Origin: Lacihabitans soyangensis
Lineage (GTDB): Bacteria; Bacteroidota; Bacteroidia; Cytophagales; Spirosomataceae
DNA: 64,000 nt
Direction of reading: 5' to 3'
Assembly: GCF_024343775.1 (NCBI RefSeq)
Contig: NZ_RJUF01000185.1
Location: forward strand, 1 to 64,000
A model generated the notes under the pieces. It had not been told where the DNA came from. It made no database searches and was given only the letters and a program-made list of their open reading frames with translations. The translations under genes and the position numbers were made by a program. Shown one piece after another: positions 39,585 to 48,561 of the stretch (within the stretch, counting starts at the first letter, position 1; each line of letters begins with the position of its first letter).

Positions 39585-40337
39585 ATGAACAGAAAACACC
39601 CATCTGTAATGCGGGTTTTTATTTTTGCCCTTTTATCATGGTTAAAAATAAGCAGTAGTGCAGTTTTTGCACAAGGACCGGGCCCAAGACCTTCCCTCCC
39701 TCCTATTCCCATTAAAGGAGATACCACGCACACACTTACCAAGCATTTCACTCAGGCATCTTCAGAACCAAAAAAAACTGATGCCAAGGGATTTATCCAG
39801 CGTTGGCTTGTTCTCGAGCCCGTTAAGAAAAACATTGCTCGAAACAATATTATCACCGACAATTTTCTAAAAACGACTTTCTCGGCTGATAATTTCTCTA
39901 ATGATTACAACATGATTCCCAAAGATGGTGAATCCGTTAAAATTGGTGATCAAGACCTAAAATGGTATGCATTGGACAGTAAGACTTTCAATTTTAATTT
40001 ATATCATTTTACCTACGCCCTCAACAAACCTAAATATGGAATACTGGTTTGGCTGGTTACGGTGATCAATTGTACCGAAGATATTGAAAATGTAAGAATG
40101 TCTGCTGGCTGTAACTCAGGAAGCATGTGGTGGTTAAATGGTCAAGAAACAATGATTCTTTCGGGCGACAGAGACATGATAGCTGATAACGTCACATCTC
40201 CGCGAATCACTCTTAAAAAAGGTAAAAACATCATACGTGGGGCTGTGATTAACGGGCCTGGCATGGCCAATTTCGGAGTTCGTTTTATAGATGACAAAGG
40301 AGAACCTGTGAAAAACTTTACCATTAGTTACCAATAA
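39585..40337 (+). CDS. Secreted beta-rich protein, cassette copy 2
   Basis: 250 residues from the ATG at 39585. The frame is open further upstream, but starting here gives a good signal peptide (hydrophobic core about 10-27, cleavage near VFAQ). The mature domain matches copy 1 block by block (GFIQRWLVLEP, SMWWLNGQE, ILSGDRDM, INGPGMANFGVRF). Unlike copy 1 there is no lipobox; the signal ends FAQGPG, so this copy is probably soluble or periplasmic while copy 1 is lipid-anchored. The next GH43 gene follows after about 95 bp. Confidence 0.72.
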   Translation: MNRKHPSVMRVFIFALLSWLKISSSAVFAQGPGPRPSLPPIPIKGDTTHTLTKHFTQASSEPKKTDAKGFIQRWLVLEPVKKNIARNNIITDNFLKTTFSADNFSNDYNMIPKDGESVKIGDQDLKWYALDSKTFNFNLYHFTYALNKPKYGILVWLVTVINCTEDIENVRMSAGCNSGSMWWLNGQETMILSGDRDMIADNVTSPRITLKKGKNIIRGAVINGPGMANFGVRFIDDKGEPVKNFTISYQ

Positions 40338-40432
40338 ATTACCGTCGTTTTATTCTGAAAAAAATACTAGAATACAGGTATTATTTCAAAATGAGCGAAC
40401 ATAAAACCCTTGATTTTCATAAAACTAACGAT

Positions 40433-41875
40433 ATGAAAAAAAATAAAATAACCTTCATAATAAGCACATTGGCTTTGTCGATAGTACAATTCTCAATGGC
40501 ACAAATCGGCCGTCCTTTCATTCATGACCCATCAACAGTTGCCGAATGCGAAGGCAAGTATTATACATTTGGCACAGGTGGCGGCGGACTAATATCTAAT
40601 GATGGCTGGACATGGCACGGTGGCGGCGTAAGACCTGGCGGTGGAGCTGCACCAGACGTGATTAAAATTGGTGACCGCTATCTGGTAATTTATGGAGCCA
40701 CAGGAGGTTCTCCCAACCACAAAGGGGCAATTCTGACCATGTGGAACAAAACACTCGATCCAAAATCTCCCGATTTTAAATATTCGGAACCTATTGTGGT
40801 GGCTACATCAGACGGGTATGAGGAATGCGACGCCATAGACCCGGGTGTTATGATAGATCCCACCAATGGTCGCCTTTGGTTGACTTACGGCACTTACTTT
40901 GGCTACACCCGGCTGATTGAATTAGACCCAATAACGGGAGGTTTAAAAAAAGGAAATAAACCCGTAGATGTTGCAATAGTCTGTGAAGCAAGCACTTTAG
41001 TTTATCGCGATGGCTGGTATTATTTACTTGCCACGCATGGAAGCTGTTGCGATGGTGCCAATTCAACCTATAATGTGGTGGTGGGACGTTCGAAAAAAAT
41101 AACTGGCCCATATATGGACAATGTAGGCAGAGGTATGCTCGAAGGTGGAGGAAAAATGGTAGCGGCCACCAGAGGCGATTTGATAGGCCCTGGGCATTTC
41201 GGACATATTATTCTTGAAAAAGGCGTTGAAAAAATGTCTATTCACTACGAAGCTGATTTGGAGCAAGGCGGACGCAGTGTTTTAGGAATATTGCCAGTAG
41301 TTTGGAAAGATGGATGGCCTGTTGCGGGAGAAAAATTCAAAGAAGGCACATTTGAAATTGAATCAGTAAGAAGAGGGTACGCATTAGAACTAGCGGTGGA
41401 TTTTAGCAGAATGCCCAATGCTCCAAGAGGTTTTAATCAACCTAATACTGAACCGATTAAGCCTGTGCCTGCACTCAAATTAGAAGATGTGGCAAAAAAC
41501 TGGCCTTCAGGCAATATAAATCTAAGAATTGGCGATTATATGTCTCGACCACACCAAAAATGGACCATTACTGATGCTCCAGATTCGACAGGATATTTGG
41601 GTGGGCCATACTATAAAATTGTTTTGACCGGAACAAACCGAGCCTTAACTGCCACAGCTAATGCGGAAGTTATAACGTTACCAGAATTCACTGGCTCGCC
41701 TGAACAATTGTGGAGAATAGACCAATTAACTGACGGAACTTACAGAATCATGCCCAAAGCAGTACCTAATTCTAACGAAAAGCTTGCTTTGATCTCATCG
41801 GGTGATAGTACACCAACCTTGGGTAAATTTGATTTCAAAAGCGATAATTCTAAATGGAATTTTAGGAATCCATAG
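40433..41875 (+). CDS. GH43 glycoside hydrolase with C-terminal lectin-like domain, copy 2
   Basis: 480 residues from the ATG at 40433, which gives a normal signal peptide (cleavage near SMAQ); the frame stays open upstream to 40391. Catalytic acids are intact: D32 (FIHDPST), D136 (AIDPG) and E185 (VCEASTLV). It has the same CC pair and the same ricin-like C-terminus as copy 1 (EQLWRIDQLTDGTYRIMPK, ISSGDSTPTLGKFDF). Both copies look active, so the duplication may broaden substrate range or raise dose. Confidence 0.9.
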   Translation: MKKNKITFIISTLALSIVQFSMAQIGRPFIHDPSTVAECEGKYYTFGTGGGGLISNDGWTWHGGGVRPGGGAAPDVIKIGDRYLVIYGATGGSPNHKGAILTMWNKTLDPKSPDFKYSEPIVVATSDGYEECDAIDPGVMIDPTNGRLWLTYGTYFGYTRLIELDPITGGLKKGNKPVDVAIVCEASTLVYRDGWYYLLATHGSCCDGANSTYNVVVGRSKKITGPYMDNVGRGMLEGGGKMVAATRGDLIGPGHFGHIILEKGVEKMSIHYEADLEQGGRSVLGILPVVWKDGWPVAGEKFKEGTFEIESVRRGYALELAVDFSRMPNAPRGFNQPNTEPIKPVPALKLEDVAKNWPSGNINLRIGDYMSRPHQKWTITDAPDSTGYLGGPYYKIVLTGTNRALTATANAEVITLPEFTGSPEQLWRIDQLTDGTYRIMPKAVPNSNEKLALISSGDSTPTLGKFDFKSDNSKWNFRNP

Positions 41876-41966
41876 ATCTGTTGGGAGACGCAAACTAATA
41901 CTTGCATCTACACATCATATATCATTTTTGACTTAAAATTAATTCGGTAGCAATGCTGTTTTTGCC

Positions 41967-43388
41967 ATGAAATCTTTAAACCCACTCAAAATCCTCTTCC
42001 TATCATTTTTAGGGCTATTCATCATTATTTCTTGCTCGAAAGAAAAACTGGAGGATAGTTCACCAATACCACTTTTAAAAGATGTGGTACCGAAAATCAC
42101 CCCGAAAGGTACTGAAAAGTATCTGGCAAAAAACTCTGATTATGTTTTCAACCAAGAGGAAGTAAAAACTTATCAGCTCATATTAAGAGAAGCCGATTTA
42201 TCAAAACTAAACGCTGACCCTACTCGGGAAGAGTATGTAGAAGCGGCTTTGGTTTTCGAAGGCGACACCATTAGTCCTGTCGGTATTCGTTACAAAGGTT
42301 CGGTTGGGGCTTATTTGAATTGTTTGTCGGGTACAGATTGGTCGAAGCCTTCGGGTTACAAAACTTGTGTAAAGCTCAGTATGCAAATAAAAGTGAATTG
42401 GCAAGACCGAAAAGAACGTTTTTATGATTTGAATAAACTACAATTTCATAGCCAAAACTATGACAAATCGCAGCTTCGGGAGCGTTTGGGTTATTGGCTT
42501 TTTGCCCAGATGGGCGTACCTGCTCCGCGTTCAGTACATGCAAGAGTGGTGGTCAATGGACAACTTTGGGGGCTTTTTGGTTTAACAGAAGAAATCGACA
42601 ATCGTTTTGCCGAATATTTTTATAAAAACGGAAAAGGGGATATTTACAAGGAGGTGTGGCCGCTCAAACCGAATGGTGAAGTACAAACCAGTAAGGCATT
42701 GATCGATGCTCTAAAAACCAATGAGGATAAGCCTGATGTGAGTTTTATCAAAGAATTTGGTGGTGCTTTTGCTGCTTCAAATGCCAAAAATCCAATGGAT
42801 TCTGTTAGAAAATATATGGATGTTAATCAGATCATTTCATACTCGGTGGTTGACAGATTAATTCGCCACGACGATGGGCCATTTCACTGGTATTGCAATG
42901 ACTTGGCTTCGTGCTACAATCACAATTATTATTGGTTTGAAGACAAAAAAAACAGAAAAATGCACCTAATACCTTGGGATTTAGATGGAGCTTTTGAACA
43001 CGTGATCAGAAATGCCAATAATATTGTACCAATTGCTGACAAATGGGGAGAAATATCGAATAATTGTGGTTTGATAAATTTAGGAAATCCAACCTTTAAA
43101 CAGCGTTCGGCCGCTTGCGATAAACTTACAGCAGCATGGATGAGCTTCAAAACTGAATATTCTGATTTAAGAAAACATTTGCAACAAAATATATTATCTG
43201 ACGAAAAGACTATCAAACAAATGGATATATGGGCAAAGCAAATAGAGCCATTCATTAAAGAAGCTGACGTTTTTTATAATACAGGCATCACAAACGAATT
43301 TAACAAACGAGCCACTTCCGAAGCCACATGGAACTCAGCGGTAAATACATTGAAAAGTCAAGTTAGATTTGCCCGAACACAGCCGTAA
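41967..43388 (+). CDS. CotH-like protein kinase family lipoprotein
   Basis: 473 residues, lipobox C23 (IISCSKEK). The CotH fold is visible: RYKGSVGA, FHSQNYDKSQLRERLGYWLF, GLFGLTEEIDNRF, and the metal/ATP site NHNYYWFEDKKN...LIPWDLDGAFEHV. CotH proteins are atypical kinases known from spore coats and from secreted Bacteroidota proteins; the target here is unknown. It follows the second GH43 gene by 91 bp on the same strand, so it may belong to the same transcript. Confidence 0.85.
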   Translation: MKSLNPLKILFLSFLGLFIIISCSKEKLEDSSPIPLLKDVVPKITPKGTEKYLAKNSDYVFNQEEVKTYQLILREADLSKLNADPTREEYVEAALVFEGDTISPVGIRYKGSVGAYLNCLSGTDWSKPSGYKTCVKLSMQIKVNWQDRKERFYDLNKLQFHSQNYDKSQLRERLGYWLFAQMGVPAPRSVHARVVVNGQLWGLFGLTEEIDNRFAEYFYKNGKGDIYKEVWPLKPNGEVQTSKALIDALKTNEDKPDVSFIKEFGGAFAASNAKNPMDSVRKYMDVNQIISYSVVDRLIRHDDGPFHWYCNDLASCYNHNYYWFEDKKNRKMHLIPWDLDGAFEHVIRNANNIVPIADKWGEISNNCGLINLGNPTFKQRSAACDKLTAAWMSFKTEYSDLRKHLQQNILSDEKTIKQMDIWAKQIEPFIKEADVFYNTGITNEFNKRATSEATWNSAVNTLKSQVRFARTQP

Positions 43389-43580
43389 ACTAGGAAAATA
43401 GCTTAATTTTCAAGAATATATGTAATTCATCAATCAAACCATAGCCTTTGCACCGTAACTTGGCATGCTGGCAGCCATGGGTCGTTGGGGATTTTAACAA
43501 GGTAAAACCACACATTCAAAAAAGGTGTGGACAAACTATTTATTGCGATGGTACTTTAGATCTATTTTGCAGTCCGAAAA

Positions 43581-45731
43581 TCACTTTTCAAATACCGTTT
43601 TCTTTGCAATTTCGATGTCGTTGGCCACGACTGGGCGTAAAATGTGCCAATGAAAACGCAGGGCTTCGTTCTGTTCTTTGGTATTTCCTGCTTGTTCGGT
43701 AAAATGTACCAAGGGCATATCATTATAGATAGGTTTAGTGATTGCTATTACTTCATCCCAATACTTCAAAGCTCCTTCCAAATACTTGATTGCTTGCTGT
43801 TTATGATGCAAATCGCCATTGGTTCGGTAGGTTTGTAGGGCAATACCACCTTTAATTTTTTCGGCATAATACAAGCCCAAATACGCCCATGAGCGAATAT
43901 CTGCCACTTCATACATGAGGTTGTTGTTATTTTTGGTATTGATATTTTTTACCAATTCCAATGCTTTTCTGCAATCATTTTCCAACATTTCGGCCAAAAT
44001 GGGTGGCGTGACTTTCCCTGTTTCAAAACTTCCACCGGTGGTTTTTATTTTCACATAATCCGCAATCGAAACAAAACTGGGCTCGGTAACAGGTTGTTCG
44101 ATTTGTCGGATAATATCAATGTAACTAACTGTTTTATCTTTTAATGACAAAAAGCCTTCGCTGTACAAACTAAAATCCCAAGTAAAATCAAAAGACGAAG
44201 CCAATCTTAGCGGTGTTTTTCCTGCCAACGAACTGGCAGTAAGCAAGTTTTGTCCATCTTTTCCATATCTACGAGTAAATTCGGCTTGAAATACCGCATC
44301 GGGTGTGTTAGGATTGTAAAGCAATCTGCCCCACAATTTATAAAATAACCACTGACGCTCGAAGGCGTATTTCCAATCAACTTTGATATCAGATTTCGTA
44401 AAATAATCTTTAGCAGGAATATAGGTTTCCGAACCAATGGTATAGCCTCCGACATATTCTTGGCTATTTTCTTTGATATGGCTTCTAATGAAATCAGGAA
44501 CTCCCCACCTTAGGCAGAAAAAATCTTCATTCCGAGCCGTCCAAGTAACTTTGTAAGTTTGTGGTTTGGGTACAAAATAGGTATCAAAAAGCTTTCCTCC
44601 GTGTACTTTCACAAGCGTAGGCGTAGAATGTCCATGCGACCAATTGTATTTGAAATCCGCCCAAATTGGTTTTTCAATAAAATCCATCGTCCCTTCTTCG
44701 TCGATGGCCCTTCTTGTTAATCGCTCGGTTTCTATGCTCGTAGGCCCAAGTGAACCTACATTGCTCGAAAACGGTATGCGGTGAATCAATTTGCACTTTC
44801 TGCCCGATAGTCTCATACCCTCAATGATGGTTTCTTTCATCCAGTCTTCACGTTGCTGCGGCGTCATTCCGCCCATACCTTCGCCCAAGGTCAGACCAAA
44901 TCCTGTAAGTTCGGGATATTCTTGTAAAACTTGGGCTACACTTTCACGGGTGTAACGTTTGATGATGATTGAAGTATCGCCTTTTACAAAGTGGTGGTGT
45001 TCCAAATTATCCATCGCCACATTATGGGCTTTTGAAAATTCTGGACTCACAAAAATGTTGAAAGGCACTAAATAAGTTTCTATTTCACGCTCTTTGGCCA
45101 TTCGTAAAATACCATGAAAAAGCGTTTGCCATTCTTTCATTTCGGCATCAGAAAAAGGCGAAGCTTCGGGAAAGTTTTTGGCACGAATCATATACACATA
45201 GGGGTGTAAGTTCCAAAGGCTTAAGATATTAAAGCGATTTTCAGCCATCATGTCCAAAAACGCCTCCCAATATTTGATGTCTTTGCAGGTCTCCTGATGC
45301 AAATCTAAAGCATAGCTATGGCGGTAGGTATCGTAGGGTAAATCGAACTTTATTGTACGGTAGGGATATTTTGATTTTTCTTCAAAAGCCTTGATTTTAT
45401 CTAAACCAACACCGTTTCTTATATTTTCGCATACAGCCAGCGAGCCATATATCAAGCCACGTGTATCTCCTCCAACAATGCTAATGGTGGTTTTGTCGGT
45501 TAAAATACCAAAAGATTCAGGTTCATATTTACTGGCATCTATTTTTAAAGTAATCGTAAATTTTGATGTAGAATTTTTCATCGCATACCCTTTCTTACTC
45601 AGCGTTTTTTCGAGCATATGCATAGAATAGGCTGTTTTTGAAGCATCTAATGAAGAAATGAATTTAACTGATTGCGAGAAACCTATACCATGAAATGCAA
45701 AGAATAGGAATATGAAACAAAGTTTTTTCAT
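43581..45731 (-). CDS. Predicted secreted glycoside hydrolase (GH20/GH67-type N-domain plus TIM barrel)
   Basis: 716 residues, signal peptide ending near GFSQ. About residues 20-115 look like the beta/alpha N-terminal domain found before GH20 and GH67 barrels (ISIVGGDTRGLIYGSLAVCENI). The barrel follows (YWEAFLDMMAENRFNILSLWNLHPY, FGLTLGEGMGGM). Carboxylates in LTLGEG and in IGSETYIPAKD are candidate catalytic or substrate ligands. The layout resembles proteins I remember annotated as alpha-galacturonidases in Cytophagales, but I cannot confirm it. Convergent with the CotH gene. Confidence 0.7.
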   Translation of the reverse strand: MKKLCFIFLFFAFHGIGFSQSVKFISSLDASKTAYSMHMLEKTLSKKGYAMKNSTSKFTITLKIDASKYEPESFGILTDKTTISIVGGDTRGLIYGSLAVCENIRNGVGLDKIKAFEEKSKYPYRTIKFDLPYDTYRHSYALDLHQETCKDIKYWEAFLDMMAENRFNILSLWNLHPYVYMIRAKNFPEASPFSDAEMKEWQTLFHGILRMAKEREIETYLVPFNIFVSPEFSKAHNVAMDNLEHHHFVKGDTSIIIKRYTRESVAQVLQEYPELTGFGLTLGEGMGGMTPQQREDWMKETIIEGMRLSGRKCKLIHRIPFSSNVGSLGPTSIETERLTRRAIDEEGTMDFIEKPIWADFKYNWSHGHSTPTLVKVHGGKLFDTYFVPKPQTYKVTWTARNEDFFCLRWGVPDFIRSHIKENSQEYVGGYTIGSETYIPAKDYFTKSDIKVDWKYAFERQWLFYKLWGRLLYNPNTPDAVFQAEFTRRYGKDGQNLLTASSLAGKTPLRLASSFDFTWDFSLYSEGFLSLKDKTVSYIDIIRQIEQPVTEPSFVSIADYVKIKTTGGSFETGKVTPPILAEMLENDCRKALELVKNINTKNNNNLMYEVADIRSWAYLGLYYAEKIKGGIALQTYRTNGDLHHKQQAIKYLEGALKYWDEVIAITKPIYNDMPLVHFTEQAGNTKEQNEALRFHWHILRPVVANDIEIAKKTVFEK

Positions 45732-46164
45732 AGACTTTTATTGTTAATTTGTTTGGGGTTGAATATTGAGAAGACAAAACAACTTTATCCAAAGTTAATG
45801 TTAAAATTTGAAGTCTAAAGCAGAGTTTTGTACGAAATTATCAACTAACAGTAATCTGAAATTTGACCTTGATAGAAAGAGCCATTTTTTGGTAAACTAT
45901 CAATATTTTAAGCACTTTAATCTCTTTTTAGCTCCGAAGATGATTGAAGGCATCTAATTATTAATCGAACTTATTTTTTCAAATTACTGGTACAAAAAAG
46001 CAAGCTTTTTTACTCTTCCTTTTATCAGGTTATTCCTCAAGGATTTAAATGTAGCAATGACCTAGATTTTGTCTTTCAAATAAATGGTAGATTTAATTTT
46101 TCTGATGATTTAATAGGTTAATATAAGCTCGGAGATTACTTTAATTTTATAATTACATTACTCC
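45732..46164. other. AT-rich intergenic stretch
   Basis: About 430 bp between the divergent hydrolase and WYL-regulator genes. It must hold the hydrolase promoter. A small AAAAAAGC/GCTTTTTT palindrome lies near 45995-46011, otherwise nothing recognisable. Confidence 0.45.
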
Positions 46165-46180
46165 TGACATACCCTTGTCA
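46165..46180. promoter_or_regulatory. Inverted-repeat operator before the WYL regulator
   Basis: CCTGACATACCCTTGTCATT contains the palindrome TGACA-N6-TGTCA. The same palindrome with the same spacing lies before the DUF1761 gene (46923-46938). It is the likely autoregulatory binding site of the WYL protein encoded 36 bp downstream. Confidence 0.65.
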
Positions 46181-46216
46181 TTCATATTCATTATTTTGGC
46201 AAAAAATAAGAAAATT

Positions 46217-46915
46217 ATGCAGGACAATGAGACCAAACGCCTTTCACGGCTTGTCGCCATACTCACCAGTTTACAGTCCAAACGACTAATAACTGCTACT
46301 TTTTTAGCTGAAAAATTTGGTGTAAGTGTTCGAACCATCTACCGCGACATCAGAGCTTTGGAGCAAAGTGGCGTGCCTGTGATAACGGAAGATGGTAAAG
46401 GCTACACCCTAATGGAAGGTTACAAAATACCTCCTGTAATGTTCAGTGAAGCTCAAGCTAATGCCCTTATTTTAGCTGAGCAGTTGGTTTTAAAAAGCAG
46501 GGATAGTTCATTGATTAAAGATTACGCCGAAGCCATTGATAAAGTAAAGGCAGTTTTAAAGCAATCGGAGAAAGACAAAGCCAACTTACTTTCAATTCGA
46601 ACCAAATTCGCTAAGCTAAATAACTTTGAAATCAACAGCAACAACTTATCCGATTTACAAAATGCACTTACCAATTTTTTACTGGTTCAGTTTGATTACA
46701 TCAATGCTGAGGGCAAAGAAAGTAAAAGAACTGTGGAGCCATTTGCTTTATTGAACATACTGGAAGGTTGGTTATTAGTTGGTTTTTGCCGTTTACGAAA
46801 AGAATTTCGTTATTTTCGGTTGGATAGAATTCAAAAATTACAGATTCAACCAGAGAAATTCACCCCTCACAAAATGACACTTCAAGAATTTTTCGAAAAA
46901 TATCACAAGCATTAA
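46217..46915 (+). CDS. WYL-domain transcriptional regulator (YafY type)
   Basis: 232 residues from the ATG at 46217. The frame is open from 46175, but that start would sit inside the operator. An N-terminal HTH_11 winged helix (about 5-62, TATFLAEKFGVSVRTIYRDIRALEQSGV) is followed by a WYL domain (about 130-215, FDYINAEGKESKRTVEPFALL, GWLLVGFCRLRKEFRYFRLDRI). WYL regulators sense ligands or DNA damage and usually control an adjacent gene. The shared operator points to itself and the DUF1761 gene as targets. Confidence 0.9.
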   Translation: MQDNETKRLSRLVAILTSLQSKRLITATFLAEKFGVSVRTIYRDIRALEQSGVPVITEDGKGYTLMEGYKIPPVMFSEAQANALILAEQLVLKSRDSSLIKDYAEAIDKVKAVLKQSEKDKANLLSIRTKFAKLNNFEINSNNLSDLQNALTNFLLVQFDYINAEGKESKRTVEPFALLNILEGWLLVGFCRLRKEFRYFRLDRIQKLQIQPEKFTPHKMTLQEFFEKYHKH

Positions 46916-46922
46916 ATACCCC

Positions 46923-46938
46923 TGACATAAGGCTGTCA
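46923..46938 (+). promoter_or_regulatory. Inverted-repeat operator before the DUF1761 gene
   Basis: CCTGACATAAGGCTGTCATT, with TGACA-N6-TGTCA as in the regulator's own upstream site, placed 46 bp before the DUF1761 ATG. Outside the palindrome, both sites share CC before it, and a CATATT motif lies a few bases after it. Confidence 0.65.
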
Positions 46939-46984
46939 TTGGCTCATATTTACTTTGTGTCATCATTAATCAAATCGAAAAATT

Positions 46985-47407
46985 ATGTTACAAAAAATTT
47001 CAAAAATCAGTTGGATGGGTGTTGTACTTTCTCTAGTATTTTACTCTTTTTTGGGTTGGCTTTGGTTCACGGTATTATTTCCGAACCAATACGCTAGCAC
47101 CTTAGACAAATTAGGATTGATACCTGCAAATCCCGAACCAATATATCTTTATGGTCCCCCTTTGACAATTTTGCCAACTATCATTACCTCCGCTCTTTTG
47201 ATGGTTTTGCTCAACATCAGCTCCAAAAAAGCGGCTATGGAATTTGCATTTATCATAGGCTTGGGCTTTTTAGTCGCTAATACCTTTGATATTGCCATCA
47301 ACCCCAACATACCACATCCAATGGCTTATGGATTATTAGTTGGTTGTTTTCATATGGTTGGCATCTTTGTATCATGCTTGATATTGCAAGCATTGTCTAA
47401 AAAATGA
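46985..47407 (+). CDS. DUF1761 small membrane protein
   Basis: 140 residues with four transmembrane helices: about 10-32, 55-78, 85-105 and 115-136. The DUF1761 pattern is WMGVVLSLVFYSFLGWLWFTVLF near the N-terminus and HMVGIFVSCLILQAL at the end. Function unknown. It sits directly behind an operator shared with the WYL regulator. Its last 74 bases are repeated immediately downstream. Confidence 0.85.
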   Translation: MLQKISKISWMGVVLSLVFYSFLGWLWFTVLFPNQYASTLDKLGLIPANPEPIYLYGPPLTILPTIITSALLMVLLNISSKKAAMEFAFIIGLGFLVANTFDIAINPNIPHPMAYGLLVGCFHMVGIFVSCLILQALSKK

Positions 47408-47483
47408 ACTTAGTTGGTTGTTTTCATATGGTTGGTATCTTTGTGTCATGCTTGATATTACAAGCATTGTCTAAAAAATGAAC
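47336..47483 (+). repeat. 74-bp tandem duplication of the DUF1761 gene end
   Basis: Copy 1 (47336-47409) and copy 2 (47410-47483) differ at three positions (C/T, A/G, G/A). All three are third-codon positions that leave the DUF1761 amino acids (Gly, Val, Leu) unchanged. Copy 1 supplies the DUF1761 stop. Copy 2 supplies the ATG of the next gene. Confidence 0.95.
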
Positions 47484-48032
47484 AAGGAAGAAATAGAGCA
47501 TTTTTACCCAGAAACAAAACAGCATTGGCGTGAGTGGTTGGCGAATAACCACCTTCATAAAAATGCTGTCTGGCTTATTCATTTTAAAAAAAATAGTGGC
47601 AAACCATCCGTGGCTTGGACAGATGCCGTGGACGAAGCCCTCTGCTTTGGCTGGATAGATAGCAAAGCGGTAACCATAGATACCGATTCGTACAAACAAT
47701 TTTACACCAAACGAAAGCCCAAAAGCACCTGGTCACAAGTCAATAAAGACAAAGTTGAACGACTTATTGCTGATGGAAAAATGAAGGAAGCAGGCCTGAA
47801 ATGCATCGAAATTGCCAAACAAAATGGTTCTTGGACTATCCTCGACTGTATTGATGCTTTAGAAATTCCAAAAGAATTGGAATTGGCGTTTGCTAGTAAT
47901 GATGGTTCAAAGGAAAAGTTTGAAGCATTAAGTAAATCAAAGCGAAAGCTCATGCTTTACAATCTAATGGTGGCTAAAACAGAGGTTACTAAATCAAAAA
48001 GAATAGCTGAGATACTGGAATTGATAAAGTGA
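47478..48032 (+). CDS. YdeI/OmpD-associated family protein
   Basis: 184 residues. The YdeI-type N-terminus is WREWLANNHLHKNAVWLIHFKKNSGKPS, followed by the family signature VDEALCFGWIDSKAVTID and RKPKSTWSQVN. The C-terminal helical domain (about 120-184) has AFASNDGSKEKFEALSKSKRKLML. Proteins of this family are cytoplasmic and linked to stress or peptide resistance, with unclear biochemistry. The ATG lies in the second copy of the 74-bp repeat. ATGA there also retains the overlapped stop/start seen in copy 1. Confidence 0.88.
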   Translation: MNKEEIEHFYPETKQHWREWLANNHLHKNAVWLIHFKKNSGKPSVAWTDAVDEALCFGWIDSKAVTIDTDSYKQFYTKRKPKSTWSQVNKDKVERLIADGKMKEAGLKCIEIAKQNGSWTILDCIDALEIPKELELAFASNDGSKEKFEALSKSKRKLMLYNLMVAKTEVTKSKRIAEILELIK

Positions 48033-48068
48033 TGAGAACAAAGTATCCTTTTTTGAGAAGAGCCCTCT

Positions 48069-48512
48069 TTACAATTCTTTTTTGAGATAAATCATATCAA
48101 CCAATTGCACGCCTTCCTCGAAAATTGGATGGTCGTAATGGTCTGTGAAGAAATTCTTAACACGATGAGATCTTTGAAATCCACAATTTTCATAAAAACG
48201 CAAGGTTGAAGGGCTTTCTCCTGTGCCTACTTGCATTTCTTTGAAGTCTTTCTTGTAAAAATCACAAATGAAATTTATCAAGGCTATCCCATATCCTAGG
48301 CCTTGATATTTTTTATATGTGGCGATGTTTTTCAACTCACATTTTTCCTCGTTTATCTGCACCACCACACAGACACTTTTCAAATCAACGTCATACAAAG
48401 CCCACAAATCCCCCGCTAAAAGATATCTATCAATCATACTTTCTTGTTCGTCAGCCAATAGAAATAGATCTAGATACTGTTTCTTGTTTTCCGTTACTTT
48501 GAGTATTTGCAT
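48069..48512 (-). CDS. GNAT-family N-acetyltransferase
   Basis: 147 residues of a single GNAT domain. Motif A is [17 protein letters not shown], with the acetyl-CoA pyrophosphate loop Q-G-L-G-Y-G. The C-terminal strand region [16 protein letters not shown] is typical. The substrate is unknown. Convergent with the YdeI-family gene, 36 bp apart. Confidence 0.88.
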   Translation of the reverse strand: MQILKVTENKKQYLDLFLLADEQESMIDRYLLAGDLWALYDVDLKSVCVVVQINEEKCELKNIATYKKYQGLGYGIALINFICDFYKKDFKEMQVGTGESPSTLRFYENCGFQRSHRVKNFFTDHYDHPIFEEGVQLVDMIYLKKEL

Positions 48513-48561
48513 TGTTTATATTGGCAAAGGCTTCAAAAGGTACTTAGTTAATTCGTAGCTT

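Noticed and set aside
43440-43580. Small hairpin (CCACAC/GTGTGG) and an AACAAGGTAAAACC stretch resembling rRNA 3' wording
   Set aside because: No extended rRNA or tRNA structure around it; the resemblance is too short to mean anything.
45991-46011. AAAAAAGC/GCTTTTTT palindrome as a terminator
   Set aside because: The loop is only two bases and no gene ends nearby.
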